64,000 bases of DNA from Saccharothrix sp. S26 (GTDB lineage: Bacteria > Actinomycetota > Actinomycetes > Mycobacteriales > Pseudonocardiaceae): the NCBI RefSeq assembly GCF_021390395.1, contig NZ_JAJUWT010000037.1, positions 1 through 64,000 on the forward strand. The letters are read 5' to 3'. The notes beneath the pieces are model-generated. The model had not been told where the DNA came from. It made no database searches and worked only from the letters and a program-made list of their open reading frames with translations. Below are positions 34,317 to 42,770 of the stretch, piece by piece (position 1 is the stretch's first letter; every line of letters starts with the position of its first letter). A program made the translations under genes and the position numbers.

Positions 34317-34835
34317 TCAGGGTTCGGTCACCTTGTAGTAGCGGACCGGGGTGTAGGCGCTCGCCGTCTGCGCCGTCCACTTCCGCTCCACCGGTGGCGC
34401 GCCGTCGGGGCCGGTCTGCTCGCGCACGACCGGCTCCGACTTGGCGTCGTCGGCCCAGCGCACGAACAGCGCGGCGTGGTAGGACGCGAGGAGGGCGTCA
34501 CCGGGGCGCAGGTCGGCGCGGGGGACCTCGGCGGCGACCTCGCGCAACGTGGTCGTGGTGCGGGAGTGGGTGAGGCCCCAGGCGAGCGAGACGTAGCCCG
34601 AGCAGTCGGTGCGGTAGCTGCCGTACTCGTTCTCGTGGCACGCCTGCTGGCTGTACGGCACCCGTGCGTCCAACCAGGACTGCGACCGGGTCAGCGCTTC
34701 CTCGCGCGAGGTCGCCAGGTCGGCCGACGTCGTGCCGCACGCGATCAACGCGCCGGGATCGCCGGCCGCGTGCGCGACCGGCGCCTGGAACGCCGCCGCG
34801 CAGGCGAGTGCGGCGATCAGGGTGCGGGTGCTCAT
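34317..34835 (-). CDS. Secreted NlpC/P60-like cysteine peptidase
   Basis: A 172-aa exported protein with a signal peptide ending at AHA near residue 23. Cys78 in RTDCSGYVSLAW and His120 in SYHAALFVRW have the order and spacing of an NlpC/P60 catalytic dyad. It lacks SH3 or coiled-coil domains and is short. It could cleave peptidoglycan stem peptides or amides. GAGGGGG precedes the ATG. Its stop lies 4 bp from the convergent xylanase stop, with no terminator between. Confidence 0.75.
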   Translation of the reverse strand: MSTRTLIAALACAAAFQAPVAHAAGDPGALIACGTTSADLATSREEALTRSQSWLDARVPYSQQACHENEYGSYRTDCSGYVSLAWGLTHSRTTTTLREVAAEVPRADLRPGDALLASYHAALFVRWADDAKSEPVVREQTGPDGAPPVERKWTAQTASAYTPVRYYKVTEP

Positions 34836-34873
34836 CGAACCCCCTCGGGTCACGGTGTGCCGCCGGCGGTGTG

Positions 34874-34952
34874 GCGGCGGACTGCCACCACGGGGATTCC
34901 CGGCGCCCGCCGGGATCGCGCCCGAACCACTCGGTGGAGTGGTCCGCCGCAC
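34874..34952 (-). promoter_or_regulatory. Possible structured 5' leader upstream of the NlpC/P60-like gene
   Basis: Arms 34874-34882 and 34942-34950 pair perfectly (9 bp). They enclose two smaller hairpins, about 34899-34914 and 34927-34942, giving a junction-like fold 40-120 bases before the start. I do not recognise a riboswitch consensus; it lacks the ydaO signature often found before such hydrolases. Confidence 0.3.
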
Positions 34953-35021
34953 CTGCGGTTTTCACCCGGATCGGCGAGGGTAGTCGGCCGGTGATCGCAG
35001 CGGACGTGGGAGGGCAGCGGC

Positions 35022-35609
35022 ATGCGCGTCGTCATCGTGGTGGTCGCGCTGTGCGCCGCGACGGCGTGCGGCGGCGGCACCGAGCCGGGTGGCGCCAAGC
35101 CGTCCGAGGCGGATGTCGGCACGCGGGAGATCGGCGTGCTGGCGCCACCGGAGGCCGCGGTCACGGCGTTCACCTACGACCAGGCGGCCGCGCCGCCGGG
35201 CGCGGAGCTGGAGCTGGAGGTGATCGAGCGCGACGGCGAGACGACCGTGCGGCTCTCGGCCGACCTGCTCGTGCCCGACCGCGGGTACGCCGCCCACGCC
35301 CACACCGACCCGTGCGGCAAGAAGGGCACCGACGCCGGTCCCCACTACCAGCACGAGGTCGACCCGGCCGCGACGCCCGAGCGGCCCTCGGTCGACCCGG
35401 CCTACGCCAACCCGCGCAACGAGATCTGGCTGGAGCTGACCACCGACGGCCGGGGCAACGGCACGGCGGAGACCACGGTGCCGTTCGTGTTCGGCGACCG
35501 CACGCCCGCCTCGATCGTCCTGCACGAACACCCGAAGACCGAGACCGCCCAGGGCCGGGCGGGCAGCGCGGGCGGGCGGATCGCCTGCTTCACCGCCCCG
35601 TTCCGCTGA
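35022..35609 (+). CDS. Cu/Zn superoxide-dismutase-like lipoprotein
   Basis: A 195-aa exported lipoprotein. The signal peptide ends in a lipobox-like CAATAC with Cys16 as the lipidation site. The SOD fold is suggested by His92-x-His94 (YAAHAHTDPCG), His108 and His111 (GPHYQHEVDP) and a late Cys (GGRIACFTAPF), which could pair with Cys98. The usual later catalytic His and Arg are less clear (VLHEHPKT), so activity is uncertain; CHRD-like or non-enzymatic metal-binding forms exist. GGGAGGG precedes the ATG. Confidence 0.7.
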   Translation: MRVVIVVVALCAATACGGGTEPGGAKPSEADVGTREIGVLAPPEAAVTAFTYDQAAAPPGAELELEVIERDGETTVRLSADLLVPDRGYAAHAHTDPCGKKGTDAGPHYQHEVDPAATPERPSVDPAYANPRNEIWLELTTDGRGNGTAETTVPFVFGDRTPASIVLHEHPKTETAQGRAGSAGGRIACFTAPFR

Positions 35610-35613
35610 CGGC

Positions 35614-35919
35614 TCAGTCGACCGCGGTCGACTTCGGGGTGCGGTAGACGATGTCGACGTACTCGCGGTGCCGCTCGATGAAGCCCTTGATGAACGGGCA
35701 CAGCGGCAGCACCGGCTGCTCCCACGCGCGCGCCTGGTCGAGCGCGGCCCGGGCCAGCGCGCTGCCCACGCCCTTGCCCTCGAACGCCGGCTCGACCTCC
35801 GTGTGCGTGAACACGATCAGGTCGGGGGTGCGGATGTAGACCGCCTTGCCGGCGGGCGTCCCGTCGACCACCGCCGCGAAGTGCTTCTCCGCGGGCACGT
35901 CCCGCACCTCGATCGCCAT
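35614..35919 (-). CDS. GNAT-type N-acetyltransferase (YjdJ-like)
   Basis: A 101-aa compact acetyltransferase fold. The acetyl-CoA binding motif A appears as VEPAFEGKGVGSALARAALDQAR. This size is normal for the YjdJ/Gcn5-related group with C-terminal LCPFIKGFIERHREY. Substrate is unknown; relatives are of uncharacterised function. It is convergent with the SOD-like gene, with stops 4 bp apart. Confidence 0.85.
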   Translation of the reverse strand: MAIEVRDVPAEKHFAAVVDGTPAGKAVYIRTPDLIVFTHTEVEPAFEGKGVGSALARAALDQARAWEQPVLPLCPFIKGFIERHREYVDIVYRTPKSTAVD

Positions 35920-36129
35920 GGCCCGATCCTCGCACGCCCCACCGCGCGGCGTCCGCGAGGACCGGCCACCGCCGCGGTCGACGGCGAGCCCGGGGGCAAC
36001 GCTCGCACGCGGCCGTCCCCTGCGCCCCCTGGCTTCGGCGAGAGCGACCACTGCCCGCCCGCGATCGCCGACCACCACACTTCGGCCGACGCGGCGGTCG
36101 TTCGCGCGCGTGCGGGCGGCGCGCGGTGG

Positions 36130-36797
36130 CGTTGTCCGGTGAGTTCGCCGGGGGTGGCGATGACGTCGACCATCGCGCCGTTGCGCAGCACGGTCACCGG
36201 CAGGCCGATGGCCTCGGCGAACAGTTGCCGTTGGATGCCTGGGGGGTCGCTGACCAGTGTGCGCCACGCTGAGCACGAGGTCGCCGCCGCGCAGGCACGA
36301 CCCGCACCAGCCGCACGCCCGCGCGTTGCCCGCTCGGCGACGGCGTCCGGCAGGGGCGCGGGCGCGCCGACCACGCCCGGGTGGGCCCGTCGCACCCGGC
36401 CTTCGACCATCAGCGTCGACAGGGTCCGCCGGGTGGTGCTGTTCATCGGGATGGCCGGCCCAGCCCGATGCCCGCCACCGCGGTGGTGATGCCGACGACC
36501 TCGCCGACGGTCACCGAACCGGCGAGCCCAAGGGGTTGCCGACCGCGATGACGAGCCGGCCGACCCGCAAGCGGTCGGCGTCGCCGAACCTCGCGGGGCC
36601 GGGCGCGTCACCGCCGGTCGAGCACGGCCAGGTCGGCGAGGGGATCGCAGCCCACGACGGTGAACAGCGACTCGGTGCCGTCAGCGAACACGACCGCCGA
36701 CCCCGGTGCCGCGCGGCATCCGCACGCCGGCCACGTGCGGCGTGACCGACTTCGCCACCGCGATCACGGCTTGCGAGTGGGCGTCCAGCGGATCCAT
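36130..36797 (-). pseudogene. Degraded S1C (HtrA/DegP-like) trypsin-PDZ protease
   Basis: The ancestral start looks intact (GGGAGGTG before ATG, MDPLDAHSQAVIAVAKSVTPHVAG). After GTG the frame shifts to AVVFADGTESLFTVVGCDPLADLAVL; the segment with the catalytic His appears deleted. GDADRLRVGRLVIAVGNPLG and GLAGSVTVGEVVGITTAV lie in different frames. A PDZ remnant (PPGIQRQLFAEAIGLPVTVLRNG) ends the match. At least three frame changes and stops interrupt it. Such proteases are normally periplasmic-face quality-control enzymes. The decay suggests recent loss. Confidence 0.8.
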
Positions 36798-36840
36798 CGG
36801 CACCTCCCGGTCACAGCTGCGTCGTGCGCTCGGGGACGCC

Positions 36841-36887
36841 GTGCCGTCCGGGGCGTTCGCCGACGGCGGAGCCGCCCCGGACGGCAC
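36841..36887. terminator. Hairpin terminator after the GDSL esterase
   Basis: A perfect 14-bp stem (36841-36854 with 36874-36887) with a 19-base loop begins 5 bp past the esterase stop on the minus strand. Confidence 0.8.
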
Positions 36888-36891
36888 CGGT

Positions 36892-38109
36892 TCAGCGCTT
36901 GAGCAGCATCGCCAGGTCGACCGCGTTCGCCATGGCCTCGGTGCCCGCGTCGTTGGGGTGCAGGTGGTCGCCGCTGTCGTAGGCCGGGTTCAGCGTGGCC
37001 GGGTCGCCCGGCACGGCGGTCGCGGCGGCGAAGTCCACCACGCCGTCGAACTCGCCGGACGTGCGGATCCAGTCGTTGAGCGCGCGCCAGGTCGCCTCGC
37101 GCTCCTCGGTCCAGATGAACGACCCCTTGAACGGCAGGATCGTGCCGCCGTAGACCTTCACTCCCTTGGCCCGGGCCTGCGCGATCACGGCGCGGTGCCC
37201 GGCGATCAGGTCCTCGGCCGAGGCGCTGTAGCCGATGTCGTTGACCGCCTCCAGCAGGATCATCGCCTTGACGCCGGTCTGCGACAGCACGTCGCGCCGC
37301 ACCCGCGTCACGCCCGCGACGCCCCAGTACGGCTCGTCCCGGTCGGCGATGAGCCGGTTGCCGCCCAGGCCCGCGTTGACCACGGACAGCGTGCGCCCCG
37401 GCACCGCGTCCAGCCGCCTGGCCAGGAAGTCCGGCCAGCGCCGGTTGGCGTTGCCGGTGGTGCTGGCGGTGTCGGTGATCGAGTCGCCGAACGCCACCAC
37501 CGTGCCCGCGACCCGCCGCGCGGGCGCGACGTCCACGCCGTTGACGACCATCCAGCACGGGGTGTCCTGGAAGCCGCCCGACGGCACGCCGGTCCGGTCG
37601 CCGGCCGCCAGGTAGTTGCCCTGCGCGGTGAACGGGTGGTTGGTCAGCGGTCCGGTGGCCTCCGGCACGTACGCGCTCACCAGCAGCGTGGACAGCGCCT
37701 CGACGTCCAGCCGCACGGGGTCGCTGAACAGCTCCCGACCCGGCGGCACCGTCACGGCCCGCTTGCCGTCGAACGTCAGCGCGCGCATCGTGCCGGGCAC
37801 CGCCGCGTCGCCCGCGGCCTGCACCGCGACCGTCGCCCGGCCGACCCGCAACGGCGTCGTGCCGAACGCGTTGGTCAGCCGGACCCGCACCGACTCGCCG
37901 CCCGCGCTGAGGAACACCACGTTGCGCACGGTCTGGTCCCGCAGCCCCTCACCCGCCGGGCAGTCGCTCCACGGGATCTCGCTGCCCACCACGGGACTGG
38001 CCGCCCAGCTCGCCACCCAGGGCTTGCCGTGCGCGGTCGCGGTCGGCTGGAGCACGGCCGTCGCCACGAGCGCGGCTGTCGCGGCCAGTGTGCCCACGTG
38101 TCTTGCCAT
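36892..38109 (-). CDS. Secreted SGNH/GDSL hydrolase
   Basis: A 405-aa exported esterase-like protein. A signal peptide ends near residue 27 (TATAHG). The block I motif VVAFGDSITD holds the nucleophile Ser, NAGLGGNR gives the oxyanion Gly and Asn, and GDHLHPNDAG carries the catalytic Asp and His. The N-terminal ~190 residues form the extra beta domain seen in actinomycete GDSL proteins of this size. Probable substrates are esters on glycans or lipids. It is followed by a strong terminator. Confidence 0.9.
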   Translation of the reverse strand: MARHVGTLAATAALVATAVLQPTATAHGKPWVASWAASPVVGSEIPWSDCPAGEGLRDQTVRNVVFLSAGGESVRVRLTNAFGTTPLRVGRATVAVQAAGDAAVPGTMRALTFDGKRAVTVPPGRELFSDPVRLDVEALSTLLVSAYVPEATGPLTNHPFTAQGNYLAAGDRTGVPSGGFQDTPCWMVVNGVDVAPARRVAGTVVAFGDSITDTASTTGNANRRWPDFLARRLDAVPGRTLSVVNAGLGGNRLIADRDEPYWGVAGVTRVRRDVLSQTGVKAMILLEAVNDIGYSASAEDLIAGHRAVIAQARAKGVKVYGGTILPFKGSFIWTEEREATWRALNDWIRTSGEFDGVVDFAAATAVPGDPATLNPAYDSGDHLHPNDAGTEAMANAVDLAMLLKR

Positions 38110-38237
38110 GGAGGTCTCCCAACGCCGGGTCGTCTTCGGTGGCGTCGCCGACGGTGGCAGCGGTGAAATTAACCGGTCAAGGACGCCACGACGAGCGGCG
38201 TGATCGTTGCGACGAGTGGCCTGTGCTTACGTGTTAA

Positions 38238-38282
38238 GCGCCCGCCCGGCCGCGACCCCAGGTGGCACGGTCGGGCGGGCGC
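38238..38282. terminator. Hairpin terminator after the glycosyltransferase
   Basis: A perfect 11-bp stem (38238-38248 with 38272-38282) lies just downstream of the glycosyltransferase stop on the minus strand, with further pairing possible in the loop. Confidence 0.75.
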
Positions 38283-38295
38283 CGAAGGTCGGGGC

Positions 38296-39435
38296 TCAGG
38301 CGTAGTCGGGCAGGGTGCGGGCCACGTCGTGCGGCGACGGCATGGCGGCCACCTCGGCGGCGATCGCCCGCGCCGCGTCCCGCACGGCCTCGTCGGCGAG
38401 CAGGTGCCGGGCCCGCGCGGTGATCGCCTCGGCGGTCACGTCCGCGCCCAGCAGTTGCTCGCCCAGCCCGGCCGCGGTCACCGCCTCGGCGTTGCTGAAC
38501 TGGTCCGCGCCCTGCGGCAGGACCAGCTGCGGCACACCCGCGCCGAACGTGCCCAGCGTGGTGCCGCTGCCGCCGTGGTGCACCACGAGGTCCACGTGCG
38601 GCAGCAGGTCGGCCTGCGGCACCCACGGCCGCACGACGACGTTGTCCGGCAGCTCGCCGAGCGCGTCCGCGTCGACCGTGGGCCCGGCGGCCACCAGCAC
38701 CTTGGCGTCCACCGCGGCCAGGCCCTCGATGGCCGTGCGCAGCACGCCGGCCTCGCCGAACATCGTGCCCAACGTCAGGTACACCAACGGCTCGCGGTGA
38801 TCGAGCACCCACTGCGGCAGCTCGCCTGGCTCGGCGAAGGGCACCGGCCGCAGCGGGATCCGGTCCCGTGCCGCGGCCAGGAAGCCCGGGTCCTGCACCG
38901 AGGGCGGACAGATGTCGAGGTACGGGTTGCCCAACGCCATCAGGTCGCCGTCGGGCAGCTCCACGCCGAGGTCCGCGGCGACCGCCTCCAGGTGGCCCTG
39001 CGCGAGGTCGGTGAGCTCGTTGGCCCGCCACATTCGCCCGAACGAGTGGCACAGGGCGGGCACGCCCGCGAGCTTCGCGGCCAGGCCCGCGCCGGGGTTG
39101 GCGAACTCGTGCACGACCAGGTCGGGTTTGCGGTCGGCGATGACCGGAGCCACGTCCGCGACGAAGCGGCGCGGCAGCACGGAGCCGAACACGAACGAGA
39201 CGAGCTCGGGCTCGACGTCCTGCGCCTGCTGCACCTCCGCGCCCGCCTGCGCCGCGGCCTCGCGCATGCCCAGGCCGCCGGGGACGTGCTCGATGCCGTG
39301 CGCGGTCAAGGCGTTCGCGAACGCCTCGCCGGTGACGAAGGTGACGTCGTGGCCCAGCTCGCGGGCGGCGATCGCGAGCGGCAGCAGCGGGTAGGTGTGT
39401 CCGTGGGAGCCGAGGCTCGAGAAGAGGATTCGCAC
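38296..39435 (-). CDS. MGT-family (GT1-like) glycosyltransferase
   Basis: A 379-aa cytosolic GT-B enzyme. The N-terminus (RILFSSLGSHGHTYPLLPLAIAARELGHDV) and the C-terminal nucleotide-sugar signature (PHVDLVVHHGGSGTTLGTFGAGVPQLVLPQGADQFSNA) are those of macrolide and secondary-metabolite glycosyltransferases. It probably glycosylates a small acceptor, either for natural-product tailoring or for inactivating an antibiotic. The GTG lies at the start of the conserved strand; no ribosome site is clear and an upstream start is possible. A MarR-type regulator lies 78 bp upstream on the same strand. Confidence 0.85.
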   Translation of the reverse strand: MRILFSSLGSHGHTYPLLPLAIAARELGHDVTFVTGEAFANALTAHGIEHVPGGLGMREAAAQAGAEVQQAQDVEPELVSFVFGSVLPRRFVADVAPVIADRKPDLVVHEFANPGAGLAAKLAGVPALCHSFGRMWRANELTDLAQGHLEAVAADLGVELPDGDLMALGNPYLDICPPSVQDPGFLAAARDRIPLRPVPFAEPGELPQWVLDHREPLVYLTLGTMFGEAGVLRTAIEGLAAVDAKVLVAAGPTVDADALGELPDNVVVRPWVPQADLLPHVDLVVHHGGSGTTLGTFGAGVPQLVLPQGADQFSNAEAVTAAGLGEQLLGADVTAEAITARARHLLADEAVRDAARAIAAEVAAMPSPHDVARTLPDYA

Positions 39436-39513
39436 TGGTTCGAGCGTAGCCAGAACTTTTCTACGTCGGGTGAATTTCGTCCGATTGGGGCGCATCGCGC
39501 GACGAGGCGAAGA

Positions 39514-39984
39514 TCACTTCCGGTCCGGTCCCGCGGCCAGGCCCGCCCGCACGCCCACGGTCGCCTCGATGCTCGCGACCAGGAAGCGGGCGATCACCTC
39601 CCGGTCGGCGTCGCCGAACTGTTCCCACGCGCGGGTGAACGCGCCGTCGAGCGGTTCGAAGAAGTCGCGACCCAGCGCCAGTGCCTTGTCCGACACGTGC
39701 AGCTCGACCTTGCGCCGGTCGTGCGGGTTGCGGGCGCGTTCGACGTGGCCGGACGCCTCCAGCCGGTCGAGCACGGACGTGGTCGCGGACGCGCTCAGGT
39801 GCAGCGCCTCGGCCAGCCGGGTGGGTGACATCGGCTCGCCGCCCCACCGCGCGTCCATGATCACCGCGAGCGCGTTGAGGTCCGTCCGGTGCATCCGCTG
39901 CTTCTCGCCGAAGATCTCCGCGAACCGATCGGTTTCGACCGTGAGCTGCCGGAGCAACCTGACCAGGGCCGAGTGGTCGGTCAT
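39514..39984 (-). CDS. MarR-family transcriptional regulator
   Basis: A 156-aa winged-helix repressor. Helix-turn-helix residues ~52-75 read MSPTRLAEALHLSASATTSVLDRLEASGHVERARNPHDRR, the wing with its Asp-Arg-Arg motif included. GGGAGGG lies before the ATG. It is divergent from an MMPL transporter with 75 bp between them, so it probably represses the transporter and itself through the inverted repeats there. The inducing ligand is unknown. Confidence 0.88.
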   Translation of the reverse strand: MTDHSALVRLLRQLTVETDRFAEIFGEKQRMHRTDLNALAVIMDARWGGEPMSPTRLAEALHLSASATTSVLDRLEASGHVERARNPHDRRKVELHVSDKALALGRDFFEPLDGAFTRAWEQFGDADREVIARFLVASIEATVGVRAGLAAGPDRK

Positions 39985-40002
39985 GCGCCCTCCCGTTATT
40001 AT

Positions 40003-40031
40003 TTCGACGGCCGAACTATTGGATCGTCGAA
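40003..40031. promoter_or_regulatory. Candidate MarR operator in the MarR-MMPL gap
   Basis: TTCGACGGCCGAA (arms TTCG/CGAA) is followed by a further GTCGAA, giving TTCGAC and GTCGAA half sites 17 bases apart. The region is AT-richer than its neighbours and lies between the divergent starts. Confidence 0.5.
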
Positions 40032-40059
40032 CCTTTGTGACCTCGGAGGTCATTCTCCC

Positions 40060-42075
40060 GTGCACGCGACCCGTTCCCGCACCCGCTGGCTGCTCCCCGC
40101 CCTCGTGGCGGTCGCGTGGCTGGCGCTGGGCGGCTTCTCCGGCCCGTTCGCGGGCAAGCTGAGCGAGGTCGCGGTCAACGACAGCACCGCGTTCCTGCCC
40201 TCGTCCGCCGAGGCGACCGAGGTGGCCGAGCAGGTCAAGGCGTTCGGCGACGCGCGCGGCCTGCCCGCGGTCGTGGTGGCCGAGCGCCCCTCCGGCCTCA
40301 CCCAGGCCGACCGCGACTACCTGGCCGGACGGGGGTTCCCCGGTGAGGCGTCCCCGGTGATCCCGTCACCGCGCGACGACCAGGCCGCCCAGGTCGTCAT
40401 CGCGGTCGACCCGCTCGACCCGGCCGGCGCGGTAGAGGACATCCGGGCGAAGGTCTCCGACCCGCCCGACGGCCTCACCGTGCTGGTGACCGGGCCCGCC
40501 GCCCAGGTCGCCGACCTGAAGGAGGCGTTCGGCGGCATCGACGGGTTGCTGCTGCTGGTCGCGGGCGCGGTGGTCGCGGTGATCCTGGTGCTGGTCTACC
40601 GCAGCCCGCTGCTGCCGCTGGTGGTGCTGCTGTCCGGGGTGTTCGCGCTGGGCCTGGCCAGCCTCGCGGTGTACCTGCTCGCCGACGGTGACGTGATCGA
40701 CCTCAACGGCCAGAGCCAGGGCATCCTGTTCATCCTCGTGTTCGGCGCGGCCACGGACTACGCGTTGCTGCTCGTGTCGCGGTTCCGGGAGGAGTTGCGC
40801 GACACGGAGGACCGCTTCGCGGCGATGCGGGTGGCGTGGCGGGCCACGATCGAGCCGATCGCCGCGTCGGCGGGCACGGTCGTGCTGGGCGTGCTGTGCC
40901 TGCTGTTCAGCGACCTCAACTCCAACAAGGGTCTCGGCCCGGTGGCCGCGATCGGGATCGGCGCGGCGTTGCTGGCCTCGGTGACGTTCCTGCCCGCGGT
41001 GCTGGTGCTGCTCGGCCGGTCGGCGTTCTGGCCACTGCGGCCCAAGCACGGCTCGCCGCACCCGGAGGCGAGCGGGCTGTGGGCGCGCGTCGCCCGCGTG
41101 ATCGCCGCCAAGCCGCGCGCGACGTGGGTCGTCACGGCGTTGGTGCTGCTCGTGGCCGTCGCGTTCGTGCCGCAGCTCAAGGCGTCCGGCACGGCCCAGT
41201 CGGACGTGTTCCTCACCGAGGTCGACTCGGTGGCCGGGCAGGAGGTGCTGTCCCGGCACTTCCCCGGCGGCAGCGGCGCGCCGGCGATCGTGCTGGCGCG
41301 GGCCGGGCAGGCGGCGGCGGTGACCGGTGCGGCGGACGTGGACGGCGTGTCGGAGGTGCGGCCCGCGGGCGAGGCCGCGGGGCTCGTGCGGCTCGACGTC
41401 GTGCTGGAGGACCCGGCCGACTCCGAGGCGGCGCTGGCGACCGTGCAGCGGCTGCGCGAGGCGGTGCACGCGGTGCCGGGCGCGGACGCCAAGGTCGGTG
41501 GGCCCACCGCCACCCAGTTGGACACGCAGAAGACCTCGGAGCGCGACCGGCTGGTGATCATCCCGATCGTGCTGCTGGTGATCTTCCTGGTGCTGGCGCT
41601 GCTGCTGCGGTCGCTGCTCGCGCCGTTGCTGCTGATCGCCACCGTGGTGCTGTCGTTCGCCGCGACCATGGGCGTGGCCGCCCTGGTGTTCAACGGCCTC
41701 TTCGACTTCCCGGGGGCCGACCCGGTGGTGCCGCTGTTCGGGTTCGTGTTCCTGGTGGCGCTCGGCATCGACTACAACATCTTCCTGATGACGCGGGTGC
41801 GCGAGGAGTCCGTCGAGCTCGGCACGCGGGCCGGGGTGCTGCGCGGGCTGACCATCACCGGCGGCGTGATCACCTCGGCCGGGGTGGTGCTGGCGGCGAC
41901 GTTCTCGGCGCTGGCGGTGCTGCCCATCCTGTTCCTGGCGCAGATCGCGTTCATCGTGGCGTTCGGCGTGCTGCTGGACACCTTCGTGGTGCGGTCGCTG
42001 CTGGTCCCGGCCCTGGCCGTGGACGTGGGCCGGCGCATCTGGTGGCCGTCGCGCCTGGCCCGGGGACGCGACTGA
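40060..42075 (+). CDS. MMPL/RND-type membrane transporter
   Basis: A 671-aa inner-membrane transporter with about 12 helices. Two repeats are visible: helix 1, an extracellular domain (~25-160) and helices at ~165-345; then helix at ~370, a second loop (~395-510) and helices at ~515-660. The GxxxDY motifs FGAATDYALLLVSRFREE and LGIDYNIFLMTRVREE carry the proton-relay Asp. GGAGGT lies 9 bases before the GTG. The divergent MarR gene suggests substrate-induced drug or lipid export. Confidence 0.9.
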   Translation: MHATRSRTRWLLPALVAVAWLALGGFSGPFAGKLSEVAVNDSTAFLPSSAEATEVAEQVKAFGDARGLPAVVVAERPSGLTQADRDYLAGRGFPGEASPVIPSPRDDQAAQVVIAVDPLDPAGAVEDIRAKVSDPPDGLTVLVTGPAAQVADLKEAFGGIDGLLLLVAGAVVAVILVLVYRSPLLPLVVLLSGVFALGLASLAVYLLADGDVIDLNGQSQGILFILVFGAATDYALLLVSRFREELRDTEDRFAAMRVAWRATIEPIAASAGTVVLGVLCLLFSDLNSNKGLGPVAAIGIGAALLASVTFLPAVLVLLGRSAFWPLRPKHGSPHPEASGLWARVARVIAAKPRATWVVTALVLLVAVAFVPQLKASGTAQSDVFLTEVDSVAGQEVLSRHFPGGSGAPAIVLARAGQAAAVTGAADVDGVSEVRPAGEAAGLVRLDVVLEDPADSEAALATVQRLREAVHAVPGADAKVGGPTATQLDTQKTSERDRLVIIPIVLLVIFLVLALLLRSLLAPLLLIATVVLSFAATMGVAALVFNGLFDFPGADPVVPLFGFVFLVALGIDYNIFLMTRVREESVELGTRAGVLRGLTITGGVITSAGVVLAATFSALAVLPILFLAQIAFIVAFGVLLDTFVVRSLLVPALAVDVGRRIWWPSRLARGRD

Positions 42076-42086
42076 CGGGCGCGGGA

Positions 42087-42338
42087 TTGCGCCGGATCGT
42101 CCTGTTCGCCGCCCTCGTCCTCGGTCTCGGCCTGGCCACCGCGCCCGTCGCCTCCGCCGACGCCTTGGACTGCATCGACTACCTCTACTGGAAGCACTTC
42201 GACGGCCTCATCATCAGCCACGCGTGCGTGCTGGGCGAGGAGGGCGACGCGCAAGCCTGCGAGGCGACCCTCACCTGGATGAACGTCACCCCGCCCGCGG
42301 TCGTCGAAGAAGCCTGCGAGCCGGCCACCCGGCCCTGA
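42087..42338 (+). CDS. Small secreted Cys-containing protein
   Basis: An 83-aa precursor with signal peptide (LRRIVLFAALVLGLGL...ASA, residues ~1-24) and a ~59-aa mature part with four Cys (DALDCIDYL, SHACVLGE, AQACEATL, EEACEP), enough for two disulfides. The start is a TTG 11 bp after the transporter stop, so it is probably co-transcribed. I do not recognise the family by name; short actinobacterial secreted proteins of this layout exist. An MMPL substrate or envelope role is speculative. Confidence 0.6.
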   Translation: MRRIVLFAALVLGLGLATAPVASADALDCIDYLYWKHFDGLIISHACVLGEEGDAQACEATLTWMNVTPPAVVEEACEPATRP

Positions 42339-42770
42339 GCCGTCCGTCGCGGCACGGGCACTCGATCGCGGTCCGGGGGGCCGGGGTGGTCCGGGGCCCA
42401 CGCGGCCGTCGAGCCGCCCCGGTGCTCGGCACCACCTCCGCCTCGCGGTCCGACCGGTACGCGGCCACGGCCACGCGCCCTCGCCGCGGTCGAGGTCGGG
42501 CAGGTGGGGCGCGGCGATGAGGTGGTCCATGCGCGCGAGGGCGCTGAGGGTTCGTCGATCCACGATCGGTGACCACTACACCGCGCTGGGGAACCGCGCG
42601 TGCTCTTCCCGGTCCGACCGGGACCGAATGGGCGGATTCCGGGCATGGCGTTCGGCTCGATCGTGAAGTAGAAATAGCCAACTCAACATCGCCGCCGCCC
42701 GGCCCCGTCGAACCTGAGAGAGCGCTCTCTCCTTCGGCGATCGGGCGTCACAACCCCCAGAGGCATGTCA
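42339..42770. other. Intergenic region before the beta-helix protein gene
   Basis: Stretch of 432 bp without a supported gene. The last ~130 bp is AT-richer (GAAATAGCCAACTCAACATC) and contains a LacI-type palindrome, so the promoter of the next gene is expected there. No hairpin terminator was identified for the upstream small gene. Confidence 0.5.
42716..42731. promoter_or_regulatory. LacI-family-type palindromic operator
   Basis: GAGAGAGCGCTCTCTC is a perfect 16-bp palindrome with the central CG of LacI/GalR operators. It lies 40 bp before the chosen ATG of the beta-helix gene. A degenerate second copy (GTGAGAGCGCTCCCGC) lies just inside the coding region around 42796-42811. Confidence 0.6.

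Noticed and set aside
34836-35021. ydaO (c-di-AMP) or cobalamin riboswitch
   Set aside because: Several hairpins are present but the conserved core words of either class are not recognisable.
35668-36489. Plus-strand frame over the GNAT gene and protease pseudogene
   Set aside because: No motif; the protease remnants read on the opposite strand.
42286-42681. Minus-strand frames in the gap before the beta-helix gene
   Set aside because: Pro/Arg-rich without signals; the region contains a regulatory palindrome instead.
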